Shown here piece after piece: positions 52,945 to 61,296 of a stretch of DNA of 64,000 bases. Numbering within the stretch: position 1 is the stretch's first letter; each line of letters starts with the position of its first letter. The position numbers and the translations under genes were made by a program. The notes below the pieces were generated by a model. That model saw only the letters and a list, made by a program, of their open reading frames with translations, was not told where the DNA came from and made no database searches. The stretch spans positions 310,001 to 374,000 of the forward strand of contig NZ_MUIZ01000002.1 in the NCBI RefSeq assembly GCF_002154895.1, written 5' to 3'. Source of the DNA: Lactococcus petauri. GTDB lineage: Bacteria > Bacillota > Bacilli > Lactobacillales > Streptococcaceae.

Positions 52945-53581
52945 TTAAGTTTTTCTTTCCAAATTTACAGTATTCGAGCACAGGACATTCTTCACACTTT
53001 GGTGCACGCGCTGTACAATGATAACGGCCAAAGAAGATGAGATGGTGATGACTTTCCACCCAACGTTCTTCAGGAATCAACTTCATCAACTTCTCTTCAA
53101 CCTCCAAGACGGAGGCTTTTTGTGGCACAATATCCAAACGTTTTGAAATCCGCTCAACATGGGTATCAACAGCTATTCCGGGAATACCGTAGGTTTCTCC
53201 CAGAACAACATTTGCCGTTTTCCGGCCTACACCTGGCAAGGTTTGTAATAACTTTTTATCTCTTGGCAGTTCACTATTAAAATTTTCTACCAACATTTGC
53301 GAAGTCTTGACAATGTTTTTCGCTTTTGTTTTGTAAAGTCCAATCGTTCGGATACATTGTTCAACATCTGCGATATCTGCCTGTGCCAAGCTTTCTGGAT
53401 CAGGGTATTTAGCAAAAAGTCCCGGTGTTGCCTTGTTCACACCCTTATCTGTTGCTTGGGCGGATAAAATCGTGGCAATTAAAAGTTGAAAGGGTGTTTC
53501 CCATTCTAGCTCTCCATGTGCTTCAGGAAACATAGCGACAATGATATCTAAAGCTTCTAAAAATCGTTTCTTACTCAGCAT
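52937..53581 (-). CDS. nth: Endonuclease III (DNA glycosylase/AP lyase)
   Basis: Nth removes oxidised pyrimidines and nicks abasic sites. The 214-residue protein has the helix-hairpin-helix LPGVGRKTANVVLG (about residues 111-124) with the catalytic lysine, the catalytic aspartate in AVDTHVERIS (about 134), and the C-terminal 4Fe-4S loop with the C-x6-C-x2-C-x5-C spacing. The start at 53579-53581 matches the family N-terminus and lies one base after the dnaD stop; a longer frame begins inside dnaD. It is in the dnaD operon, as in Bacillus and streptococci. Confidence 0.94.
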   Translation of the reverse strand: MLSKKRFLEALDIIVAMFPEAHGELEWETPFQLLIATILSAQATDKGVNKATPGLFAKYPDPESLAQADIADVEQCIRTIGLYKTKAKNIVKTSQMLVENFNSELPRDKKLLQTLPGVGRKTANVVLGETYGIPGIAVDTHVERISKRLDIVPQKASVLEVEEKLMKLIPEERWVESHHHLIFFGRYHCTARAPKCEECPVLEYCKFGKKNLNE

Positions 53582-53582
53582 A

Positions 53583-54257
53583 TTATTTTCCGTTCCAGGG
53601 CCCATCCATCGGGATATAGAAATCAGTATTTTTATGGTTTTGCGTTGCTTCGTTACGTTCTTCCTTGCGCTGTTCCACCGCTTGGGTACTCATCAAGCCG
53701 TCATTACGCCAGTTGCGTAAAATGGCTTTGATATAGTTGAGCGAAACCTTACGGTTCACCACTGCTTCACGTAGAGCAAGTTTAATGAGCTCAAAGTCGT
53801 ACTTATCTTCAAACAAGAGAATACGAAGCTCTTCGCTTTGCATTGGAGTAATCATGCCCATTTCCGCTTCGAAAATATTGACCAATTCTTGTAGCTGGCT
53901 CTTATTTTGCTGTGTTGGTGCAGTTGTTTCTGCATGCTCTTCTTTAGCTAAACCATCCAGTTGGTCTAACTTTTTTAAAGCTGGTGTGACATCAAAAATG
54001 GTTTCCATATCTCCAGCAATTCCGAGTAAAGTGACTTTTAAAGAGCCAAACTCTTGAAGGTTGTCAATACTACGATTCACATCGGCAAGTTTTTTTCCTA
54101 TTTTAGTTGCAATTTCACTTGGTGCTATATCACGATTTTCATATAAATAGAGCCAAACCAAAAAATCCTCTGCCGAAGGAAACACTTGAGCGAAATGCTC
54201 CAGCATAGCATGAGGAAGTACGATGTGTCCAGTCATGTAATTTTCATAGTAGGTCAT
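53583..54257 (-). CDS. dnaD: DnaD-like primosome protein
   Basis: DnaD helps load the replicative helicase at oriC and at restart sites. The 224-residue protein has the winged-helix DDBH1 domain (about residues 1-95: ILPHAMLEHF-like start, LVWLYLYENRDIAPSEIA, VNRSIDNLQEFG) and the C-terminal DDBH2 domain (about 122-200) with the YxxxIxxxWxxx-type signature (LNYIKAILRNWRNDGL). It heads the dnaD-nth-trmK-nif3 operon. The start codon follows an extended -10 by six bases and has no clear ribosome site, suggesting a leaderless transcript. Confidence 0.9.
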   Translation of the reverse strand: MTYYENYMTGHIVLPHAMLEHFAQVFPSAEDFLVWLYLYENRDIAPSEIATKIGKKLADVNRSIDNLQEFGSLKVTLLGIAGDMETIFDVTPALKKLDQLDGLAKEEHAETTAPTQQNKSQLQELVNIFEAEMGMITPMQSEELRILLFEDKYDFELIKLALREAVVNRKVSLNYIKAILRNWRNDGLMSTQAVEQRKEERNEATQNHKNTDFYIPMDGPWNGK

Positions 54258-54263
54258 ACTTCT

Positions 54264-54272
54264 ATTTTATCA
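54264..54272 (-). promoter_or_regulatory. Extended -10 of the dnaD operon, leaderless spacing
   Basis: TGATAAAAT on the minus strand ends six bases before the dnaD ATG. No good -35 at 17 bases is seen. Transcription should begin at or beside the start codon. Confidence 0.5.
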
Positions 54273-54318
54273 TAAATGCTTCAATCAACCACAGATACAT
54301 CATCATTGAAATACACAT

Positions 54319-54486
54319 TTAATTTTTAAATTTTTTGACGTAAACAAAACGCTCAACAAATGAAAAAATAATAACGATAATTACTGCCAGTGTACTATGA
54401 GAATCGACGATTCCTAATACTTTTAGAAGTGCAATAACAACAATTTCAAGTGCAATTAATACGGCGATAGCTACAATGTTTTTCAT
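54319..54486 (-). CDS. Small membrane protein, 55 residues
   Basis: An ATG (54484-54486) opens a 55-codon frame encoding two hydrophobic helices (about residues 3-24 and 31-45) separated by a short polar loop (VDSHST) and ending in a basic tail (ERFVYVKKFKN), a believable positive-inside small membrane protein. The ribosome site is weak (AGAGAAA). It occupies most of the otherwise empty 411-base gap between dnaD and the aldo/keto reductase gene. I do not recognise the family. Confidence 0.6.
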   Translation of the reverse strand: MKNIVAIAVLIALEIVVIALLKVLGIVDSHSTLAVIIVIIFSFVERFVYVKKFKN

Positions 54487-54614
54487 AAATTTCTCTTATA
54501 ATTCTTTATTTTTAATAATGACACATGTTATTTTAGTATAAGCAATCCTATAGAACACTACATCTTGAGACCGATTTATTGGGGGTTAGCTCATTTACAA
54601 AATATGATATTGAA

Positions 54615-54656
54615 TAAAAAAAGAAACCCTAATTTACTAAGGGTTTCTTTTTTTAT
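54615..54656. terminator. Terminator of the aldo/keto reductase gene
   Basis: AAAAAAAGAAACCCT and AGGGTTTCTTTTTTT form the stem, with T runs on both strands. Confidence 0.85.
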
Positions 54657-54668
54657 TTGATACCAATT

Positions 54669-55508
54669 TTAATCAAATTCCTCATATTCATTTGGATCTT
54701 GACCATCAATACGTCCGTCTGGTTTTTCCAGAGTATTAATCTGCGCAACTTCATCTTCAGTTAATTCAAAATCAAAAATTGCTAGATTTTTTCGTTGATG
54801 GATTAAATTTCTCGATTTTGGAATGGGAACAATGCCACGTTCTACATGCCAACGCAATACAACTTGACCTGTTGTCTTCCCATACTTTTCAGCCAGACTT
54901 GTGATAATGGGCTCTTCAAGAGCATCATTTCCTCGCCCTAATGGACTCCAGGCTTCCGTGATGATACCACGCTCAGCGTTGGCTTTCACCATACGCTCTT
55001 GCACCCAATAGGGGTGGATTTCGATTTGGTTAACGGCTGGAGTAACGCCTGTTTCAGTAATAATTTTGTCTAAATGCTCGGGTTCAAAGTTGGAAACCCC
55101 GATAGAGCGTATTAAGCCCATTTTTTGAGCTTGAATTAAAGCCTTCCAGGCTTCCACATATAGTCCACGTTTTGGCAAAGGCCAGTGAATCAGATATAAA
55201 TCAAAATACTCCAAGCCCATCCGATAGAGTGATTCTTGAATCATGGCTAAAGCATCTTCATAATGATGATATTTCCCCGGTAACTTCGTCGTCACGAAAA
55301 ACTCTGAACGCGGAAGACCTGAGCGACGAATTGCTTCACCAACTATCCCCTCACTGTCATAGTTAGTTGATGTATCCAAAAGACGGTAACCACTCTGGAT
55401 AGCTGTCAAAACCTGATCCAGACCTTCTCCGCCCCTTATCTGGTATGTTCCTAAACCTACAGACGGTAGCAAATGACCATCATTCATCGTTATTAAAGGT
55501 GTTTTCAT
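54669..55508 (-). CDS. Aldo/keto reductase
   Basis: The 279-residue NADPH-dependent reductase has the AKR barrel with the catalytic tetrad visible: Asp in LLDTSTNYDSEGIVG (about residue 45) with Tyr50, Lys in VTTKLPG (about 75) and His in LYLIHWPLPKRG (about 108). The C-terminal cofactor motif IPIPKSRN-like segment (VPIPKSRNLIHQRKNL, about 235) is present. It resembles Bacillus YtbE/YvgN glyoxal/methylglyoxal reductases (AKR5G). GGAGG precedes the ATG. It is monocistronic. Confidence 0.9.
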   Translation of the reverse strand: MKTPLITMNDGHLLPSVGLGTYQIRGGEGLDQVLTAIQSGYRLLDTSTNYDSEGIVGEAIRRSGLPRSEFFVTTKLPGKYHHYEDALAMIQESLYRMGLEYFDLYLIHWPLPKRGLYVEAWKALIQAQKMGLIRSIGVSNFEPEHLDKIITETGVTPAVNQIEIHPYWVQERMVKANAERGIITEAWSPLGRGNDALEEPIITSLAEKYGKTTGQVVLRWHVERGIVPIPKSRNLIHQRKNLAIFDFELTEDEVAQINTLEKPDGRIDGQDPNEYEEFD

Positions 55509-55643
55509 TAGTAAATCCTCCTTATAGTTGAATTTCCACAGAAAATAAACACATATTCTCTATATTTTCATTCTAACATAGGACAGAGTTGGAGAAAAAA
55601 TACCTGTTTATTAATTTTGAACGACGAGGTTTTATTTTTCCAA

Positions 55644-56087
55644 CTATTCTTTGCCAAACAAGGATTTGTATTCGCCGTAGCCCTCTTCTTCTAGCTTTTC
55701 AACCGGGATAAATCTTAAAGCCGCAGCATTTATACAATAACGCAATCCTCCTTGATCTTGTGGTCCATCATTGAACACATGTCCTAAGTGAGAATCAGCC
55801 TCCTTACTTCTTACTTCCACACGATGCATACCTAATGAAAAGTCAGCTTTTTCTTTGACCCCGCGTTTTTCTATGGGGTGAGTAAAGGATGGCCAGCCAC
55901 AACCAGCATCATATTTATCAGTTGAGCTAAAGAGCGGTTCCCCGCTGACAATATCAACGTAAATTCCCTCTTGATAAAAATCATCGTATTTTCCTGAAAA
56001 AGGACGTTCCGTTGCATTTTCTTGCGTCACTGCATATTCTATATCAGACAATCTTTGCTTGAGTTCTTCTTTTGAAGGTTTTTCCAT
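55644..56087 (-). CDS. msrB: Peptide-methionine (R)-S-oxide reductase MsrB
   Basis: MsrB repairs methionine-R-sulfoxide in proteins. The 147-residue protein has the [11 protein letters not shown] motif (about residue 62), [22 protein letters not shown] (split about 93-115) and the catalytic cysteine in [13 protein letters not shown] (about 121). The zinc-binding CxxC pairs of the other MsrB subtype are absent, as in many Firmicutes. The ATG at 56085-56087 has AGGTGGTG upstream. No msrA is adjacent. Confidence 0.93.
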   Translation of the reverse strand: MEKPSKEELKQRLSDIEYAVTQENATERPFSGKYDDFYQEGIYVDIVSGEPLFSSTDKYDAGCGWPSFTHPIEKRGVKEKADFSLGMHRVEVRSKEADSHLGHVFNDGPQDQGGLRYCINAAALRFIPVEKLEEEGYGEYKSLFGKE

Positions 56088-56280
56088 GATAAACACCACC
56101 TTATCTGTTTTTCTCCCTTTATTATAGCACTCTCCCCATAAAAAGTAGCTAGTTCTGTCTGTAATTTCTCCTTAAGCTTTCTTCTTACTGGAGGCGTCTT
56201 TTTGTTATGATTGAAAGTTATTCGAAAAGAATTTTGTTTTCCTCTATTATAATGGTAACCCTTTCTCTTTAAATGCAATA

Positions 56281-56310
56281 AAAAAACGAAGTTTTGCTAA
56301 ACCTCGTTTT
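56281..56310. terminator. Hairpin downstream of the malate permease gene
   Basis: AAAACGA...TCGTTTT stem with A/T flanks; it likely terminates mleS-mleP on the minus strand. Confidence 0.6.
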
Positions 56311-56364
56311 AGTTCATTATTATTTTGTTATTATATTACTTTATTACTTTGATTGGAGGATCAA

Positions 56365-57642
56365 TTAGTAAAAGAAGCGAATGAGTATACCACCCATGAT
56401 GAGGACAATGGCACCACACAAACGGTTGGCCATTTGTGCAAAGGCAATCATTTCCATACGATCAGAGGCAGAGAGAACGGCAATATTACCTGTTCCACCC
56501 ATAGAGTTATTAATCATACCAGCACCGATAGCTGTTTCGACAGGGTACATACCTAAGGCAAGTCCCAAGAACCAGCTTGTCAAGCCCATTGCGATAACAC
56601 TTGTCAGACAGAGCACAATAAATTGCCATGTCAAAGCAGAGCCTAGTGTGGTCAAATCAATCAATGCCAAACCAATACCTGCCAATACCGCATGTGTAAG
56701 ATTGGTCATGATGATTTGGTTAAACATCACAACCGATTCTTCCAACTCTTTTGGTACAGCATCAAAGGCTTTGAGAACAAAGACGATGATAATCATAAAG
56801 GCGTATTCATGGATATTTGGGAAGAATTTATTCAAAATCACACCCACCATGAGTAGGGTAAAGGCATACAGCATACCGACACCAATTTTAGTGGCATCAA
56901 ATTCAATTTTAGGTTTTGCAAGTTCTTCTTTTGTCGCAGAAACTAAGGTGCCGTGACCATTGTATTTTGATTTCGCAAAGATTTTAGAAATGGAAAGCGC
57001 CCCAATGATGGCAATAATATTCCCAAAGGTTACTGCGGGAGCAAGTTGAGAGAAAATTGCGGTTTGGTTACCATTGGCTAAACCATCAGCATAGATTTGT
57101 GATAAAGGTGTAATTCCGGCTCCCATACCACCAGACATCATTGGCATTGAAACATACATGACAGAGTCTGCAAAACCATTGCCAAGCAAGACACCCATAC
57201 CACCAACAGCGAAGAAACCAACGACCATTGTGACCAAAGCAACAGGGATAAATTTAGCAGAAGCTTTGACAAGCAAACTTCTGTTCATTCCCAAGATTGA
57301 TCCACAAATCAAGGCTGCAATATAGAAATCAAGAAAACCAAATTGACCGCCCATAAATTTGCCTACTGCATCAATCACATTTGCAGGAATGATATGGAAA
57401 AAGGATAAGAGAGTTGCACCTAACAAAGTGAAAACTGATCCACCACCCAAATATGAATTCATAATGGGTAATTTTTCACCAATAAAGTAAAGCAAGTGTC
57501 CCAACAGTACTAATAGGAGAGTAATACCCACCATGTTAAGTGGTAATTTTCCTAAACCTATTGTCACTGCCAACACAATCATAAAAAAGGCATAGAGAGG
57601 AAGACTTATTCCTGAAATTTTTATTTCTTTTAATTTTTTCAT
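56365..57642 (-). CDS. mleP: Malate/lactate antiporter MleP (2-hydroxycarboxylate transporter family)
   Basis: MleP exchanges malate for lactate, driving malolactic energy conservation. The 425-residue membrane protein of the 2HCT family (with CitP and CitS) shows about eleven hydrophobic segments and the two re-entrant GGxG-type loops: MSGGMGAGITPLSQIY (about residues 172-187) and NSMGGTGNIAVLSAS (about 394-408). The C-terminal LCGAIVLIMGGILIRFFY end is characteristic. It lies 17 bases after mleS and shares its promoter. Citrate rather than malate as substrate is disfavoured by the mleS context. Confidence 0.92.
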   Translation of the reverse strand: MKKLKEIKISGISLPLYAFFMIVLAVTIGLGKLPLNMVGITLLLVLLGHLLYFIGEKLPIMNSYLGGGSVFTLLGATLLSFFHIIPANVIDAVGKFMGGQFGFLDFYIAALICGSILGMNRSLLVKASAKFIPVALVTMVVGFFAVGGMGVLLGNGFADSVMYVSMPMMSGGMGAGITPLSQIYADGLANGNQTAIFSQLAPAVTFGNIIAIIGALSISKIFAKSKYNGHGTLVSATKEELAKPKIEFDATKIGVGMLYAFTLLMVGVILNKFFPNIHEYAFMIIIVFVLKAFDAVPKELEESVVMFNQIIMTNLTHAVLAGIGLALIDLTTLGSALTWQFIVLCLTSVIAMGLTSWFLGLALGMYPVETAIGAGMINNSMGGTGNIAVLSASDRMEMIAFAQMANRLCGAIVLIMGGILIRFFY

Positions 57643-57659
57643 TTTAATCCATTAACCTC

Positions 57660-59282
57660 TTAGTATTTTGGATACCATTTCATCTCGCGAACGGCTTTCA
57701 CCATATCTTTTTCTTGAGCTTGTGCTAAACCTTGTTCTTGAGCTTTTTTAGCTACTGCTTCTGCAACTTTGATTGAAACATCAGCAACATATTCAAATGG
57801 AGGAAGAACAGGAGCACCAGCAGCGCCTGGATCAACAAGACCACTCAATGAGTGCGCAGCGGCACCAATCATTTCATCAGTAAGAAGTGATGCTTCTGAA
57901 GCCAACATACCAAGTCCCAAACCAGGATAGATCAAAGCGTTATTTGCTTGACCGATTTGGTATTCGACACCTTTATAAGAGACAGTTCCTGAAGGAATAC
58001 CTGTTGCAACAAAGGCTTTACCATCAGACCATGTAATCACTTGTTCAGCAGTTGCTTCCAATTTTTTAGTTGGATTTGAGATTGGGAAAATCACTGGGCG
58101 TTCAGTGTTGGCACACATTGCTTCAACAACTTCTTTTGTAAATGCACCTGCATCAGTTGAAGTACCTACCAAGATAGTAGCTTTAACTGTTTTGATAACA
58201 TTGGCTAAGTCCGTCATATCGCCAGCATTTGCAAAATCTGCACGTTTTTTAGCAAATGGTTTTTGTGCTGGAGTCAAATCTTCCATATCATCAAAGAGCA
58301 AACCTTGTTTATCCATCATAAAGAAATGGTTGTAGGCTTCTTCTTCTGAAAGTCCTTCACTTACCATCTCCGCATGAACACGGTCAGCAATCCCTGCACC
58401 AGCAGAGCCACCACCGTAGCAGAGGTAAACTTGGTCTGTTAATTTTTCACCTGTGATATCAAGTGAACCGAAGATACCACCTAAAACAACAATACCAGTT
58501 CCTTGGATATCATCGTTGAAAGTTGGAATTTCTTTTTTGTATTTGTTCAAGATATTTGCAGCATTTGAACGTCCGAAATCTTCCCAGTGCAAGTAAAGTT
58601 TAGGGAACATTGCTTCAGCAGTTTCCACAAACTGGTCAACAAAGTCATAATATTGGTCACCATAAACACGTGCGTGACGATTTCCAAGATACATTGAATC
58701 TTCCAAGAGTTCTTTACGGTTAGTCCCTGCATCAATAACGATAGGAAGAACTGATGCTGGATCGATACCGGCTGCTGCAGTATAAACCATTAATTTACCA
58801 ACAGAGATATCAACACCTTGTGTTCCCCAGTCACCGATACCAAGAATTCCTTCAGCATCTGTCACAACAATCAAACGGATATTGCGATCGCCCGCTGCAT
58901 TTTTCAATGTTTCTTGAATATTTTCTGGATGGTTAATATCAAGATATGCAGCATATTGTGGATCTACAAATAGACGGCTGTAGTTTTCGATTGTTTCAGC
59001 AATAACTGGATCATATACGATAGGATTAAACTCTACGATATGTTGGTTAAACAAATAGTAGAACAAAGTACGGTTTGTATTGAAGATTTCCATCAAGAAA
59101 TGGCGTTTCTCTAAATCAGATGGTTTTTCCAAGTAATGTTGGTAAGTTTGTTCTGCTTGTTCTTCAAGTGTTTGAACATAAGGTGGCAAAAGACCGATTA
59201 AGCCAAGTTCCTTACGTTCTTCCATAGTAAATGCTGTTCCTTTATTTAAAAAAGGATTGTTTAAAATTTCATGTGCACGCAT
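57660..59282 (-). CDS. mleS: Malolactic enzyme
   Basis: MleS converts L-malate to L-lactate and CO2 with NAD and manganese. The 540-residue protein has the malic-enzyme fold: N-terminal region with [18 protein letters not shown], the [17 protein letters not shown] motif (about residues 140-156), the metal-site [13 protein letters not shown] (about 248-260), and the NAD-binding [12 protein letters not shown] (about 287). I chose the ATG at 59280-59282 with GGAGG eight bases upstream; a frame beginning at 59297 starts inside that ribosome site. Malolactic rather than malic enzyme is inferred from the adjacent mleP and mleR. Confidence 0.93.
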   Translation of the reverse strand: MRAHEILNNPFLNKGTAFTMEERKELGLIGLLPPYVQTLEEQAEQTYQHYLEKPSDLEKRHFLMEIFNTNRTLFYYLFNQHIVEFNPIVYDPVIAETIENYSRLFVDPQYAAYLDINHPENIQETLKNAAGDRNIRLIVVTDAEGILGIGDWGTQGVDISVGKLMVYTAAAGIDPASVLPIVIDAGTNRKELLEDSMYLGNRHARVYGDQYYDFVDQFVETAEAMFPKLYLHWEDFGRSNAANILNKYKKEIPTFNDDIQGTGIVVLGGIFGSLDITGEKLTDQVYLCYGGGSAGAGIADRVHAEMVSEGLSEEEAYNHFFMMDKQGLLFDDMEDLTPAQKPFAKKRADFANAGDMTDLANVIKTVKATILVGTSTDAGAFTKEVVEAMCANTERPVIFPISNPTKKLEATAEQVITWSDGKAFVATGIPSGTVSYKGVEYQIGQANNALIYPGLGLGMLASEASLLTDEMIGAAAHSLSGLVDPGAAGAPVLPPFEYVADVSIKVAEAVAKKAQEQGLAQAQEKDMVKAVREMKWYPKY

Positions 59283-59370
59283 TCGTACGTCCTCCAAATT
59301 TATTATTCCTATAAGAAATTCTTACAAGATGTATTTTAATACTTATAAAAAATTATAGTCAAACCTTTGG

Positions 59371-59394
59371 GTTATAATAAATATTATTTATAAC
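59371..59394. promoter_or_regulatory. Probable MleR binding site between mleR and mleS
   Basis: GTTATAA (59371-59377) and TTATAAC (59388-59394) are reverse complements 10 bases apart, an LysR-type arrangement in the divergent mleR-mleS region. A TTTGACT -35-like element for mleS lies beside it on the minus strand. Confidence 0.55.
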
Positions 59395-59445
59395 AAATCG
59401 ATAAACTTGTGATAGAATATAAGGGTCAAAGGAGCGTTTAAACTA

Positions 59446-60339
59446 ATGAATTTGCATGATTTCGAGTATTTTAATGCCTTAGGAGACTTGTTGTCTTTTA
59501 CTGCTGTTTCTAATCATTTTGGGGTAAGTCAGCCGACAATTACCTATGCTGTAAAGAGATTGGAACAATATTATAACTGTAATTTAATATACAAAGATCC
59601 TTCTCACCGAACAGTTGTCCTGACAGATGAAGGGAAAATATTGAAAATTCATATCGAAAGTATTTTGGAAGAGTTGGCACTCACGCAAAGAGCCATCGAG
59701 CATTCTAAAAATCATCAAAATCATATTGGTTTCCCCCCTATTATTCGAGCAAAAATTCTGGCTCAACTCTTAAACGATAAAGAGGCGATTAGCTTTTTAT
59801 CTAAGTTTGATTTAGTATCGGGTGGCTCGGAGGAACTTCTGGCCAAACTTATCTCCGGCTCAATTGATTTTAGCCTTATAGGTAGCATTGCTCCCCTGAT
59901 GCACCCCAACCTTTTTGTGAAATTACTTTACCAACGCGAATTTTATATCTTTGTCTCTAAAGATAACCCACTTGCCTCACGTCAAGAAATTTCGTTTAAA
60001 GAAGCCTTGGATTATCCTTTTATCCTGCTTGATGAAAGTTTTGTGCATATGGAAGCTTTCCAAAATTTGAATGAAAAATACAAGAAAAAAGCAAAAGTTC
60101 TCTTTAATTTTTCGGATATCCATACTATTGGCCAACTGGTCAACTCAAATGTTGGCATAACCTTGATGACCGATTTTCTTCCCTTTGCCGATATGGATAG
60201 TCTTATAAAGATACCACTAATACCTGAAGATAAGCAAATTTTTCATGTTCAATATGCTTATTTAAGAAGTACACTTCTCAATGCGGACTTGAAAGAATTG
60301 ATTCGCTTACTGGATGAGCTAAATGAAAAAATAAATTGA
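59446..60339 (+). CDS. mleR: LysR family regulator MleR
   Basis: The 297-residue protein has the LysR-type winged helix at the N-terminus (LLSFTAVSNHFGVSQPTITY split over residues 14-34, then VKRLEQYYNCNLIYKD) and a C-terminal periplasmic-binding-like effector domain. It is transcribed divergently from mleS-mleP, the standard place for MleR, which activates the malolactic operon in response to malate in L. lactis. GGAG precedes the ATG. It ends at its own terminator. Confidence 0.9.
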   Translation: MNLHDFEYFNALGDLLSFTAVSNHFGVSQPTITYAVKRLEQYYNCNLIYKDPSHRTVVLTDEGKILKIHIESILEELALTQRAIEHSKNHQNHIGFPPIIRAKILAQLLNDKEAISFLSKFDLVSGGSEELLAKLISGSIDFSLIGSIAPLMHPNLFVKLLYQREFYIFVSKDNPLASRQEISFKEALDYPFILLDESFVHMEAFQNLNEKYKKKAKVLFNFSDIHTIGQLVNSNVGITLMTDFLPFADMDSLIKIPLIPEDKQIFHVQYAYLRSTLLNADLKELIRLLDELNEKIN

Positions 60340-60368
60340 AGAGAAAAGAGATTTTTTCTCTTTTTTCT
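60340..60368 (+). terminator. mleR terminator
   Basis: AAAAGAGA-TTTT-TCTCTTTT stem followed by a T run right after the stop codon. Confidence 0.8.
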
Positions 60369-60432
60369 TTGTTAAATTTTCTCCGTTTTTTTCACAAACT
60401 TTCGCCAACCGCATAATTCCGGAAAGAATTGT

Positions 60433-60462
60433 TTGACAAGTCCCACTCAAAAAAGGTAAAAT
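60433..60462 (+). promoter_or_regulatory. rex promoter
   Basis: TTGACA (60433-60438), 18 bases, TAAAAT (60457-60462), 30 bases before the start codon. Confidence 0.75.
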
Positions 60463-60470
60463 ATTCACAA
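60455..60470 (+). promoter_or_regulatory. Rex-box-like sequence over the rex -10
   Basis: On the minus strand TTGTGAATATTTTACC has one full half-site of the Rex consensus TTGTGAANNNNTTCACAA and a weak second half. It overlaps the -10, so rex may repress itself. Confidence 0.5.
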
Positions 60471-60491
60471 AGACTATGTAAAGGAGATAAC

Positions 60492-61145
60492 ATGGCTGGC
60501 TCCCAAGTTAATAAACAACTACCCAAGGCAACGGCAAAACGTTTGCCTCAATATTATCGCTTGTTCAAACTTTTAGTTGATGAACAAGTAACACGCACAA
60601 ACTCACAACTTATTTCGGAAAAAATTGGTGTGGATGCAGCGACGATTCGTCGCGATTTTTCACTCTTTGGTGAGCTGGGACGTCGAGGCTATGGTTATGA
60701 AACACGCGCTTTACGTGATTTCTTTGGAGAATTACTCGGACAAGATCAAGAAACGCATATCGCACTCGTAGGAGTCGGTAACCTTGGACGCGCCCTTATT
60801 AATTATGAATTCCAAAACCGCAATAAAATGCGCGTTACCCAAGCTTATGATGTTCCAGAAAACCCACTCGTTGGTACAACAACTTCTACAGGTGTTCCTA
60901 TCTACGACATCGCTGACTTCTCTAAAAATATTAAAGATTCAAAAATTAAAACAGCAATTATTTCTGTAAATAAAGAGAACGCTCAAGAAGTCGCAGATAT
61001 CCTAGTTAAATCAGGTATCAAAGGTATTCTTAACTTTTCACCTTTGCGTTTGCATGTACCAGAAGACGTCGTTGTTCAGTCAATTGACTTAACAAAAGAG
61101 CTTCAAACCCTTTTGTTCTTTATGTCAAATAAGGACATAAATTAA
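60492..61145 (+). CDS. rex: Redox-sensing transcriptional repressor Rex
   Basis: Rex senses the NADH/NAD+ ratio and represses fermentation and redox genes when NADH is low. The 217-residue protein has an N-terminal winged helix (about residues 10-75: RLPQYYRLFKLLVDEQVTR, then VDAATIRRDFSLFGELGRRG), a Rossmann domain (GVGNLGRALINYEF, about 96-109) and a C-terminal swapped helix (LTKELQTLLFFM). The ATG at 60492 has AAGGAG six bases upstream; the longer frame from 60429 overlaps the promoter. It likely controls fermentation genes such as those for acetoin. Confidence 0.95.
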   Translation: MAGSQVNKQLPKATAKRLPQYYRLFKLLVDEQVTRTNSQLISEKIGVDAATIRRDFSLFGELGRRGYGYETRALRDFFGELLGQDQETHIALVGVGNLGRALINYEFQNRNKMRVTQAYDVPENPLVGTTTSTGVPIYDIADFSKNIKDSKIKTAIISVNKENAQEVADILVKSGIKGILNFSPLRLHVPEDVVVQSIDLTKELQTLLFFMSNKDIN

Positions 61146-61187
61146 AATGAAAAAGTATAACTAACTAGTTATACTTTTTCATTTTAA
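61142..61187. terminator. rex terminator, 22-bp perfect stem
   Basis: Arms 61142-61163 and 61166-61187 are perfect reverse complements, with A/T tails on both strands; it overlaps the rex stop codon and lies between convergent genes. Confidence 0.85.
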
Positions 61188-61296
61188 TTAGCACAGACTT
61201 TAATTCTCATTTATTAAGGAAAACATCCATAATAATGAAACAGTTTATATACAAAAAATTTATTACTGTAAAAAGCTTCTCTACGTTAAATCTTTA

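Noticed and set aside
56039-56278. 79-codon basic frame upstream of msrB
   Set aside because: It overlaps the msrB start region in another frame, has low complexity and no ribosome site.
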